Below are positions 55,468-62,742 of a DNA stretch of 64,000 nt, piece after piece (position 1 is the stretch's first letter; every line of letters begins with the position of its first letter). The notes under the pieces are model-generated. The model made no database searches. It saw only the letters and a list, made by a program, of their open reading frames with translations, and was not told the origin of the DNA. The DNA comes from Pseudomonas sp. R84 (GTDB taxonomy: Bacteria; Pseudomonadota; Gammaproteobacteria; Pseudomonadales; Pseudomonadaceae). The position numbers and the translations under genes were made by a program. The stretch is taken from assembly GCF_009834515.1 (NCBI RefSeq), contig NZ_CP019426.1, positions 434,001 through 498,000 on the forward strand. The letters are read 5' to 3'.

Positions 55468-57204
55468 TTACATACGCTCCAGAGTTTCCAGACCCAACAG
55501 CTCCAGGCCTTGCTTGAGGGTGCGACCGGTCAGCGCGGCCAGACGCAGACGGCTCTGCATCTGGGCCGGGGTGTCGGCGGCGAGGATCGGGCAGTTCTCA
55601 TAGAAGCTGGAGAACAGACCGGCAACGTCGTACAGATAAGTACAGAGAATGTGCGGCGTGCCTTTGTCGGACACGTTATTCAGCACTTCACCGAACTGCG
55701 CCAGTTTTGCCGCCAGCTCTTGTTCGTGCGCCGCTTCCAATACTATCTGGCCATCGACTTCGCTGAAGTCCTTGCCGAGTTTGCGGAACACACCGGCGAC
55801 GCGGGTGTAGGCGTACAGCAGGTAAGGCGCAGTGTTGCCTTCGAAATTCAGCATCAGGTCGAAGTTGAAGCTGTAGTCGCTGGTGCGGTGCTTCGACAGG
55901 TCGGCGTATTTCACCGCGCCGATGCCGACGACTTTGGCGATGTTGCGTAGTTCGTCTTCGGCCAGCTCCGGGTTCTTCTCTTTCACCAGGCTGTAGGCGC
56001 GTTCCTGCGCTTCGGTCAGCAGATCGATCAGCTTCACGGTGCCGCCGTCACGGGTCTTGAACGGACGGCCGTCGGCGCCGTTCATGGTGCCGAAGCCCAT
56101 GTGCTCCATTTCCATCGGATGGGTGACGAAACCGGCCTTGCGCGCCACGGCAAACACTTGCTGGAAGTGCAGGGCCTGACGCTGATCGACAAAGTACAGC
56201 GCGCGATCGGCTTTCAGTTTGCCGCTGCGATAGCGCACGGCTGCCAGGTCAGTGGTGGCGTACAGGTAACCGCCATCAGCCTTGACGATGATCACCGGCA
56301 GCGGGTCGCCGTCGGCGTTCTTGAACTCGTCGAGGAACACGCATTGGGCGCCGTTGCTCTCGACCAGCATGCCTGCGGCTTTCAGATCGTTGACCACGTT
56401 GATCAGGTCGTCGTTGTAGGCGCTTTCGCCCATCACGTCGGCCATGGTCAGTTTGACGTTGAGCAGTTCGTAGATCTTCTGGCAGTGCGACAGCGAGATG
56501 TCCTTGAACTTGGTCCACAGCGCCAGGCACTCGGCATCACCGGCCTGCAGCTTGACCACCAGGCCACGGGCGCGGTCGGCGAATTCTTCGGATTCATCGA
56601 AACGTTGTTTGGCGGCGCGGTAGAAGTTTTCCAGATCCGACAGCTCGTCGCTGGTGATCGGGTTTTCCTGCAGATACGCCATCAGCATGCCGAACTGGGT
56701 GCCCCAGTCGCCGACGTGGTTCTGACGGATCACTTCGTCGCCAAGGAACTCAAGGACGCGGGCCACGCCGTCGCCGATGATCGTCGAGCGCAAATGGCCG
56801 ACGTGCATTTCTTTCGCCAGGTTCGGTGCCGACAGGTCGACCACGGTGCGCTGCGCAGGGCCGGCCTTGCGTACGCCAACATGGGCATCAGCCAAGGCAG
56901 CGTCGAGACGCGAGGCCAAAGCCTGGGTGTTCTGGAAGAAGTTGATGAAGCCCGGGCCAGCGATTTCGGCTTTGGTGACGTTCTCGTCAGCCGGCAGTGC
57001 GGCGATGATTTTTTCCGCCAGATCGCGCGGTTTCATGCCCGCAGGCTTGGCCAGCATCATGGCAATGTTGCTGGCGAAATCACCGTGGGTCTTGTCCCGG
57101 GCGTTCTCCACCTGAATCGCCGGCGACAGGCCTTCAGGCAACACACCTTCGTTGACGAGTTGGGTGAGGGCTTGTTGGATCAGCTGGCGAATGGTGTCTT
57201 TCAT
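55468..57204 (-). CDS. argS: Arginyl-tRNA synthetase
   Basis: 578 residues, class I synthetase. The N-terminal tRNA-binding Add-1 domain (about 1-110), the HIGH-type motif in [26 protein letters not shown]-like segment [15 protein letters not shown] in place of a strict KMSK, and the C-terminal anticodon domain ending [16 protein letters not shown]. The start is ATG 57204; a 30-residue frame extension was rejected because it is not conserved-looking. Charges tRNA-Arg. Confidence 0.97.
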   Translation of the reverse strand: MKDTIRQLIQQALTQLVNEGVLPEGLSPAIQVENARDKTHGDFASNIAMMLAKPAGMKPRDLAEKIIAALPADENVTKAEIAGPGFINFFQNTQALASRLDAALADAHVGVRKAGPAQRTVVDLSAPNLAKEMHVGHLRSTIIGDGVARVLEFLGDEVIRQNHVGDWGTQFGMLMAYLQENPITSDELSDLENFYRAAKQRFDESEEFADRARGLVVKLQAGDAECLALWTKFKDISLSHCQKIYELLNVKLTMADVMGESAYNDDLINVVNDLKAAGMLVESNGAQCVFLDEFKNADGDPLPVIIVKADGGYLYATTDLAAVRYRSGKLKADRALYFVDQRQALHFQQVFAVARKAGFVTHPMEMEHMGFGTMNGADGRPFKTRDGGTVKLIDLLTEAQERAYSLVKEKNPELAEDELRNIAKVVGIGAVKYADLSKHRTSDYSFNFDLMLNFEGNTAPYLLYAYTRVAGVFRKLGKDFSEVDGQIVLEAAHEQELAAKLAQFGEVLNNVSDKGTPHILCTYLYDVAGLFSSFYENCPILAADTPAQMQSRLRLAALTGRTLKQGLELLGLETLERM

Positions 57205-57335
57205 GGTCTTCTCTTTCGACCGCAAGCGCGGCGGGCGCATCGATGCGCGGGTGGAAAAACTGGGCATTATCCGTTGCGAAGACGGGCTTGCCAACCTTAG
57301 CAGGCAGCTTATGGATATGTGGTGACATTCAGATC

Positions 57336-57413
57336 AAAAGATCGCAGCCTTCGGCAGTTCCTACACGGTGATACGCATTTTCCTGTAGGAGCTGCCGAAG
57401 GCTGCGATCTTTT
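57336..57413. repeat. REP-type inverted pair, AGCTGCCGAAGGCTGCGATC family
   Basis: Inverted copies AAAAGATCGCAGCCTTCGGC... and ...GCCGAAGGCTGCGATCTTTT end six bases before the priA stop, between argS and priA. Confidence 0.87.
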
Positions 57414-57418
57414 GAATT

Positions 57419-59638
57419 TCAATACAAATCGACGGGATCGACATCCAGCGACCAGCGCACCGCGCGCCCACTCGGCATCTGCTCCAGCACCAGCAACCAA
57501 CTCGCCAGCAACCGATGCAGCGGCGCCCGCGCCGTCGCCTGCAACAACAACTGCGCGCGATAACGGCCAGCACGGCGCTCCATCGGCGCAGGCACTGGCC
57601 CGAGCAATTCGATCCCGCTCAGATTCTGCTCAGCCAGCAAGCGCTCGGCTTCGCTGCACGCCTCATCGAGAAAGCCTTCTGCTTGCCCCGGCTTGTGCGC
57701 TTCGGCACGCAACAATGCCAGATGCGCAAACGGCGGCAACCCGGCAGCCCGGCGCTCGCTCAAGGCCTGTTCGGCAAAGGCGAAATAGCCCTGTTCGGTG
57801 AGCTGCACCAATAATGGATGGTCGGCGAGGTGCGTCTGAATGATCACCTTGCCCGGTTCTTCTGCTCGCCCGGCACGCCCGGCCACCTGCACGATCAGCT
57901 GCGCCATGCGCTCGCTGGCGCGGAAGTCGCCGGAGAACAAACCGCCGTCGGCATCGAGGATCGACACCAGCGTCACTCGTGGAAAGTGGTGCCCTTTCGC
58001 CAACATTTGCGTGCCGACCAGAATGCACGGCTGCCCCTTCTGAATCGTCGCGAACAATTGATTCATCGCGTCCTTGCGCGATGTGCTGTCGCGGTCAACG
58101 CGCAGCACCGGATAGTCCGGAAAAAGAATCGCCAGGCGTTCTTCGGCGCGCTCGGTGCCGGCGCCCACGGGCCGCAAATCAACCTTGTTGCACTTCGGGC
58201 ACTGGCGCGGCGTGCGCTCGACATAGCCACAATGGTGGCAACGTAATTCGCCGTAGCGCTGGTGCACGGTCATCCGCGCATCGCAGCGCGAACACTCGGA
58301 CATCCAGCCGCAATCGTGGCACAGCAACGTCGGTGCAAAACCGCGACGGTTGAGGAACACCAAAACCTGTTGCCCGTTTGCCAGTGTCTGACCGATAGCT
58401 TGCTGCATCGGCCCGGAAATACCGCTGTCCAGTGGGCGGCTTTTTACATCCAGGCGCAGGAAGCGTGGTTGCTTGGCGCCGCCGGCACGTTCATTCAGGC
58501 GTAGGAGACCGTAACGGCCGGTGTAGGCGTTGTGCAGACTTTCCAGCGATGGGGTGGCTGAACCCAGCACGATCGGGATGTTTTCCTGGCGGGCACGTAC
58601 CAGCGCCAGATCGCGGGCGTGGTAGCGCAAACCTTCCTGCTGTTTATAAGAGCCGTCGTGCTCTTCGTCGATGATGATCAGCCCGGGATTCTTCATCGGC
58701 GTAAACAGCGCCGATCGGGTACCGATAATAATGTCGGCCTCGCCATCCCGGGCGGCGAGCCAGGCGTCGAGGCGCTCGCGGTCATTGACTGCCGAGTGCA
58801 GCAGGGCGATCCGCGCGTTGAAACGCTGCTCGAAGCGCGCCAGGGTCTGCGGGCCGAGGTTGATCTCCGGGATCAGCACCAGCGCCTGCTTGCCGGCTTC
58901 GAGGGTTTCGCGGATCAGTTGCAAATAGACTTCGGTCTTGCCGCTGCCGGTAACCCCGGCCAGCAGGAACGCGTGATAACTGTCGAAACCGGCGCGGATC
59001 GCCTCATAGGCAGCGCGCTGTTCGGCGTTGAGCGGCAATTCCGGCTGAGCGAGCCAGTGTTCGTGACGCGCGCCCGGGGCATGGCGGCGTATTTCCACTT
59101 GCACCAGATTTTTCGCCAGCAACAGATCGAGGCTGTCCTTGCTCAGCATCAGTTTGCTCAGCAACTGATGGGCGACGCCGTGTGGGTGCTGGGCCAGCGT
59201 CGCCAGTGCTTCACGCTGACGCGGCGCGCGGGCAACGCGCGGATCATCAAGGCTGGCGCCGGGGGTGATCGACCAGAAACGCTCCTGGCGGGCTTCGGCC
59301 AGCTCACCCTGACGCAGCAGGACTGGCAGTGCCCAGTTCAGGGTGTCACCTAGGCTGTGCTGATAATACTGCGAGGTCCACAGGCACAACTTGAAGAGTG
59401 CCGGTGGCAGCGGCGGCGTGGCATCGAGCAGGGCCAGCGCCGGTTTGAGTTTCTCCACCGGCACTTCGCTGGTGTCCGTGACCTCGACCAGAATGCCAAT
59501 CATCTCGCGCCGGCCGAACGGCACCCGCAGGCGCATGCCCGGCTGCAATTGTTCGCGCAGCACGCCGGCCGGCGCCCGATAGTCGAACAGGCGGCGCAAG
59601 GGCGAAGGCAAGGCGAGGCGCAAGATGGCGTCGGGCAC
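57419..59638 (-). CDS. priA: Primosomal replication protein N' (PriA helicase)
   Basis: 739 residues. Restarts stalled replication forks. 3'-DNA-binding N-terminal domain, Walker A GVTGSGKTEVYLQL, DEEH box IIIDEEHDGSYKQQEGLRYH, zinc-binding Cys clusters LLCHDCGWMSECSRCD and CHHCGYVERTPRQCPKC, and helicase motifs VGTQMLAKGHHFPRVTLV and QVAGRAGRAEEPG. Full length for the family. Starts on the minus strand and ends near the REP pair. Confidence 0.98.
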   Translation of the reverse strand: MPDAILRLALPSPLRRLFDYRAPAGVLREQLQPGMRLRVPFGRREMIGILVEVTDTSEVPVEKLKPALALLDATPPLPPALFKLCLWTSQYYQHSLGDTLNWALPVLLRQGELAEARQERFWSITPGASLDDPRVARAPRQREALATLAQHPHGVAHQLLSKLMLSKDSLDLLLAKNLVQVEIRRHAPGARHEHWLAQPELPLNAEQRAAYEAIRAGFDSYHAFLLAGVTGSGKTEVYLQLIRETLEAGKQALVLIPEINLGPQTLARFEQRFNARIALLHSAVNDRERLDAWLAARDGEADIIIGTRSALFTPMKNPGLIIIDEEHDGSYKQQEGLRYHARDLALVRARQENIPIVLGSATPSLESLHNAYTGRYGLLRLNERAGGAKQPRFLRLDVKSRPLDSGISGPMQQAIGQTLANGQQVLVFLNRRGFAPTLLCHDCGWMSECSRCDARMTVHQRYGELRCHHCGYVERTPRQCPKCNKVDLRPVGAGTERAEERLAILFPDYPVLRVDRDSTSRKDAMNQLFATIQKGQPCILVGTQMLAKGHHFPRVTLVSILDADGGLFSGDFRASERMAQLIVQVAGRAGRAEEPGKVIIQTHLADHPLLVQLTEQGYFAFAEQALSERRAAGLPPFAHLALLRAEAHKPGQAEGFLDEACSEAERLLAEQNLSGIELLGPVPAPMERRAGRYRAQLLLQATARAPLHRLLASWLLVLEQMPSGRAVRWSLDVDPVDLY

Positions 59639-59688
59639 GCGGGGGGATCTCTATCAACAGGCGATTAAAAGGACTGCGTACATAACCT

Positions 59689-59778
59689 GTGGGAGCGAGC
59701 CTGCTCGCGAAAGCGGTGTGTCAGGCGGCTAATATGCTGGCTGATAGATCGTCTTCGCGAGCAGGCTCGCTCCCACAG
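59689..59778. repeat. REP-type inverted pair, GTGGGAGCGAGCCTGCTCGCGAA family
   Basis: Inverted copies TGTGGGAGCGAGCCTGCTCG... and ...CGAGCAGGCTCGCTCCCACA between the divergent priA and rpmE genes. Confidence 0.88.
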
Positions 59779-59829
59779 GGACAGCGCAATGGGCCGGGAG
59801 CCTAGCAGACGGTCGGTCTCGGTGACAGC

Positions 59830-59857
59830 TTGCGTGTTTGAAAAGGTCTGGTAGAAT
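59830..59857 (+). promoter_or_regulatory. Sigma-70 promoter of rpmE
   Basis: TTGCGT (59830-59835), 16-base spacer, TGG then TAGAAT (59852-59857), that is an extended -10 with five of six matches. Predicted start near 59864, giving a leader of about 62 bases. Confidence 0.65.
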
Positions 59858-59871
59858 CCGCGGCCTAATTA

Positions 59872-59908
59872 CGTGCGGTATTCAACAATAGTGTTGGATG
59901 GCGGCACG
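59872..59908 (+). promoter_or_regulatory. Foldable rpmE leader (possible L31 autoregulatory element)
   Basis: CGTGC (59872-59876) can pair with GCACG (59904-59908), enclosing a hairpin TTCAACA-ATAG-TGTTGGA (59881-59898; one wobble). L31 autoregulatory leaders are known in gammaproteobacteria; whether this is one is inference from position and fold. Confidence 0.45.
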
Positions 59909-59926
59909 CTAGCTGAGGAAGACACC

Positions 59927-60154
59927 ATGAAAGCTGATATCCACCCGAATTACCCAGTCATCGCTGTTACCTGCAGCTGTGGCAACAAGTTCGAAACCCG
60001 TTCGACTTTCGGCAAAGCTCTGCCAATCGACGTGTGCAACGAATGCCACCCGTTCTACACCGGTAAGCAGAAGACTCTGGACACCGGTGGTCGCGTTCAG
60101 AAGTTCGCAGACCGTTTCGGTGCTTTCGGCAAGAAACCTGCTGCTGCAGAGTAA
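59927..60154 (+). CDS. rpmE: 50S ribosomal protein L31 (zinc-containing form)
   Basis: 75 residues. The Cys residues 16, 18, 37 and 40 (TCSCGNKF and VCNECHPF) are the zinc ligands, so this is the C+ type; a Cys-free paralogue used in zinc starvation is not in the window. [17 protein letters not shown] is invariant in the family. The start is ATG 59927 after GAGGAAG. It has its own promoter; a terminator hairpin lies 36 bases downstream inside the next gene. Confidence 0.97.
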   Translation: MKADIHPNYPVIAVTCSCGNKFETRSTFGKALPIDVCNECHPFYTGKQKTLDTGGRVQKFADRFGAFGKKPAAAE

Positions 60155-60168
60155 GGTTGAAGGGCCCG

Positions 60169-60969
60169 GTGGGCTTTTCCTCATTGCTGAAAAAGGCGTC
60201 CCTTGCGGGCGCCTTTTTTGTGTCCGCGTTTTGGCTGTCCGGCGCGCACGCTTTCTGTCCGACGCCTGCGCAGCTGACCAGCGTCACGGTGCAGCGCGTG
60301 GTCGATGGTGACACGCTGCGCCTGAGCGACGGTCGCAGCGTGCGGATGATCGGCCTCAACACGCCTGAGCTGGGCAAACAGGGCCGCGGCGATGAACCCT
60401 TCGCGGTGGCGGCACGCAAACGCCTGCAAGCGCTGGTCGATGCCAGCGGCGGACGTGTCGGTTTGCGCCCCGGCAAGCAAGCCAAAGACCATTACGGGCG
60501 TACGCTTGCGCATATTTACAGCGCCAGCGGCGCCAATCTCGAAGCGCAGATGCTCGCCGATGGCCTCGGTTTCCAGGTCGCCGTTGCGCCGAATGTCGAT
60601 CTTGTTACCTGTCAGCAAGCCGCCGAACGCAGTGCGCGAAAGGCCGGGCTGGGCCTCTGGCGGCAGTCTCCTGTACTGAAAGCGGAGCAGATCCAGCGCT
60701 CGGGTTTTGCTGTGGTCAGTGGGCGTGTGAGCAAGGTTCAGCGCAATCGCGGGGGAATCTGGATCGAGTTGCAGGACGCGCTTGTATTGCGCGTTGCACC
60801 CAATCTGGTCGGACAATTCGACAATACCCGGTTGCAGGCGCTGAAAGGCAAGCAGATCGAGGCTCGCGGCTGGATCGTTGATCGCTCGCGGCGCGGCGGA
60901 TTGCAATCCGGTCAGTCGCGTTGGCTACTTCCGCTGACCGATCCATCGATGTTGCAAACGCCGCGCTGA
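60169..60969 (+). CDS. Secreted thermonuclease (SNase)-family protein
   Basis: 266 residues if started at GTG 60169; a TTG at 60157 would add four residues but has no ribosome site. Signal peptide LLKKASLAGAFFVSAFWLSG then AHA, so export to the periplasm is likely. The SNase domain follows (about 40-155): VQRVVDGDTLRLSDGRSVRMIGLNTPELGKQGRG and DHYGRTLAHIY, with the Asp/Arg/Glu of the active site visible; a C-terminal OB-like part (RVSKVQRNRGGIWIELQDALVLRV) is of unknown role. Transcription apparently has to pass the terminator hairpin in its first codons. Confidence 0.85.
   Translation: MGFSSLLKKASLAGAFFVSAFWLSGAHAFCPTPAQLTSVTVQRVVDGDTLRLSDGRSVRMIGLNTPELGKQGRGDEPFAVAARKRLQALVDASGGRVGLRPGKQAKDHYGRTLAHIYSASGANLEAQMLADGLGFQVAVAPNVDLVTCQQAAERSARKAGLGLWRQSPVLKAEQIQRSGFAVVSGRVSKVQRNRGGIWIELQDALVLRVAPNLVGQFDNTRLQALKGKQIEARGWIVDRSRRGGLQSGQSRWLLPLTDPSMLQTPR
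60190..60219 (+). terminator. Intrinsic terminator inside the thermonuclease signal-peptide codons
   Basis: AAAAAGGCG (60190-60198) pairs with CGCCTTTTT, and CCC (60200-60202) with GGG (60207-60209) around a TTGC loop, with T60199 bulged; six T follow. It is a strong terminator form 36 bases after the rpmE stop, yet within the next reading frame. Confidence 0.75.
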
Positions 60970-60982
60970 AGAAAAAATTGTA

Positions 60983-60997
60983 GACATTTTTTATGTC
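60983..60997. promoter_or_regulatory. Inverted repeat upstream of maeB
   Basis: GACAT-TTTTT-ATGTC lies in an A/T-rich stretch 157 bases before maeB. It could be an operator or part of the 3' end of the upstream gene. TTGACA at 61061-61066 is a possible -35 for maeB, with a poor -10 17 bases on. Confidence 0.35.
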
Positions 60998-61153
60998 GAT
61001 TGTGAACAGTCTAGCCCTTGTGCGCCGTGGCTCTTGGCCCAAAGTCGTAGGGCAGGGCGCTTGACAGGGGTGACCGCTCAGTCTTGTGGGGACTTTGCGA
61101 GGCGCGTATCCTCGCTGACCAGTCTGTCCAACAGTAAAAAGCGGAATGCCAAA

Positions 61154-62422
61154 ATGTCTGATCTGAAAACTGCCGCTCTCGAATATCATGCCAATCCTCG
61201 TCCAGGGAAGCTGAGTGTCGAGCTCACCAAGGCCACTGCTACCGCTCGCGACTTGTCGCTGGCGTACAGCCCCGGCGTAGCTGAACCAGTGCGTGAGATC
61301 GCCCGCGATCCCGAACTGGCCTACAAATACACCGGCAAGGGCAACCTGGTTGCAGTCATTTCCGATGGCACCGCGATTCTCGGTCTGGGCAACCTCGGCC
61401 CATTGGCTTCCAAGCCAGTGATGGAAGGTAAAGGCGTACTGTTCAAGCGCTTCGCCGGCATCGACGTTTTCGACATCGAAGTCGACTCCGAAAGCCCGCA
61501 AGCCTTCATCGACACGGTAAAACGCATCTCCATCACCTTCGGTGGCATCAACCTGGAAGACATCAAGGCGCCAGAGTGCTTTGAGATCGAACGTGCTCTG
61601 ATCGAGCAGTGCGACATTCCGGTATTCCACGATGACCAGCACGGCACCGCGATCGTGACCGCTGCGGGCATGATCAACGCCCTGGAAATCGCCGGCAAAA
61701 CCCTGCCAGACGCCAAGATCGTCTGCCTGGGCGCCGGCGCTGCCGCCATCTCCTGCATGAAACTGCTGGTGAGCATGGGCGCACGCATCGAAAACATCTT
61801 CATGGTTGACCGTACCGGCGTGATCCACTCCGGCCGTGACGACCTGAACCAGTACAAAGCAGTATTCGCTCACGCCACCGACAAGCGCAGCCTGGCTGAC
61901 GCACTGGCAGGCGCTGACGTGTTCGTCGGTCTGTCCGGTCCGAACCTGCTGAGCGCTGAAGGCCTGCTGTCGATGGCGGCCAACCCGATCGTGTTCGCTT
62001 GCTCGAACCCGGATCCGGAAATCTCCCCGGAACTGGCGCACGCCACCCGTAGCGACGTGATCATGGCGACCGGCCGTTCGGACTACCCGAACCAGGTCAA
62101 CAACGTACTGGGCTTCCCGTTCATCTTCCGTGGTGCCCTGGACGTTCGCGCCAAGCGCATCAACGAAGAAATGAAAGTGGCTGCTGCCAACGCCCTGCGT
62201 GAACTGGCCAAGCTGCCGGTTCCACAGGACGTGTGCGATGCCTACGGTGGCGCGCCGCTGGAATTCGGCCGTGAGTACATCATTCCGAAGCCAATGGACA
62301 AGCGCCTGATCACCCTGATCTCCGACGCTGTAGCCAAGGCCGCGATCGAGACTGGTGTGGCGACCCTGCCGTATCCGAAGAACTACCCGCTGAAAAGCGT
62401 GGATGACGTGTTCAACGGCTAA
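61154..62422 (+). CDS. maeB: Malic enzyme (NAD(P)-dependent, short form)
   Basis: 422 residues. Oxidative decarboxylation of malate to pyruvate. Motifs: [39 protein letters not shown] (metal and substrate), and the nucleotide fold [18 protein letters not shown]. The phosphotransacetylase-like C-terminal domain of E. coli MaeB is absent, so this is the short class. The start is ATG 61154. The cofactor preference cannot be read safely. Terminator at 62444. Confidence 0.94.
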   Translation: MSDLKTAALEYHANPRPGKLSVELTKATATARDLSLAYSPGVAEPVREIARDPELAYKYTGKGNLVAVISDGTAILGLGNLGPLASKPVMEGKGVLFKRFAGIDVFDIEVDSESPQAFIDTVKRISITFGGINLEDIKAPECFEIERALIEQCDIPVFHDDQHGTAIVTAAGMINALEIAGKTLPDAKIVCLGAGAAAISCMKLLVSMGARIENIFMVDRTGVIHSGRDDLNQYKAVFAHATDKRSLADALAGADVFVGLSGPNLLSAEGLLSMAANPIVFACSNPDPEISPELAHATRSDVIMATGRSDYPNQVNNVLGFPFIFRGALDVRAKRINEEMKVAAANALRELAKLPVPQDVCDAYGGAPLEFGREYIIPKPMDKRLITLISDAVAKAAIETGVATLPYPKNYPLKSVDDVFNG

Positions 62423-62443
62423 GTCGTTGTAGCGCTTCAACCG

Positions 62444-62475
62444 AAAGCCCCGGCTCGTGAGAGTCGGGGCTTTTT
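62444..62475 (+). terminator. Rho-independent terminator of maeB
   Basis: AAAGCCCCG and CGGGGCTTT form the stem with a loop of GCTCGTGAGAGT, followed by TTATT; 22 bases after the stop. Confidence 0.87.
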
Positions 62476-62495
62476 ATTGCCTGAAGATCAAGAGC

Positions 62496-62675
62496 CCCCT
62501 CACCCTAACCCTCTCCCGGAGGGAGAGGGGACTAACCGAGTCGTCTGGGGTTATATGCCGACCTGAAAGAGTGGTGTCGATTATGGATTCGGCACAGCAC
62601 GTTCAGGTCGGCATCCCTCACCAGCATCCCCCAATCAGTTCCCTCTCCCTCCGGGAGAGGGCTAGGGTGAGGGGC
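62496..62675. repeat. MITE-like inverted-repeat element, copy 4 (180 bases)
   Basis: Ends CCCCTCACCCTAACCCTCTC and GAGAGGGCTAGGGTGAGGGG, nearly perfect inverted repeats. Inner TCGATTATGGATTC with CGACCTGA and TTCAGGTCG on either side, same orientation as copy 3. Confidence 0.88.
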
Positions 62676-62692
62676 TGTTGATCTTCAGCCAT

Positions 62693-62725
62693 AAAAAAGC
62701 CCCGCACTTCAATCGAAGGCGGGGC
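62693..62725 (-). terminator. Rho-independent terminator of the PBP1A gene
   Basis: On the minus strand GCCCCGC and GCGGGGC form the stem around an inner CTTC/GAAG, followed by TTTTTTAT; 18 bases after the stop codon of the penicillin-binding protein. Confidence 0.82.
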
Positions 62726-62742
62726 TTTTCAATGCCGCTGGA

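Larger units (their letters stand above)
62423..62742. other. Intergenic region maeB-PBP1A (convergent)
   Basis: 320 bases containing the maeB terminator (62444-62475), MITE-like copy 4 (62496-62675) and the terminator of the minus-strand gene (62693-62725). No coding sequence is credible. Confidence 0.8.
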
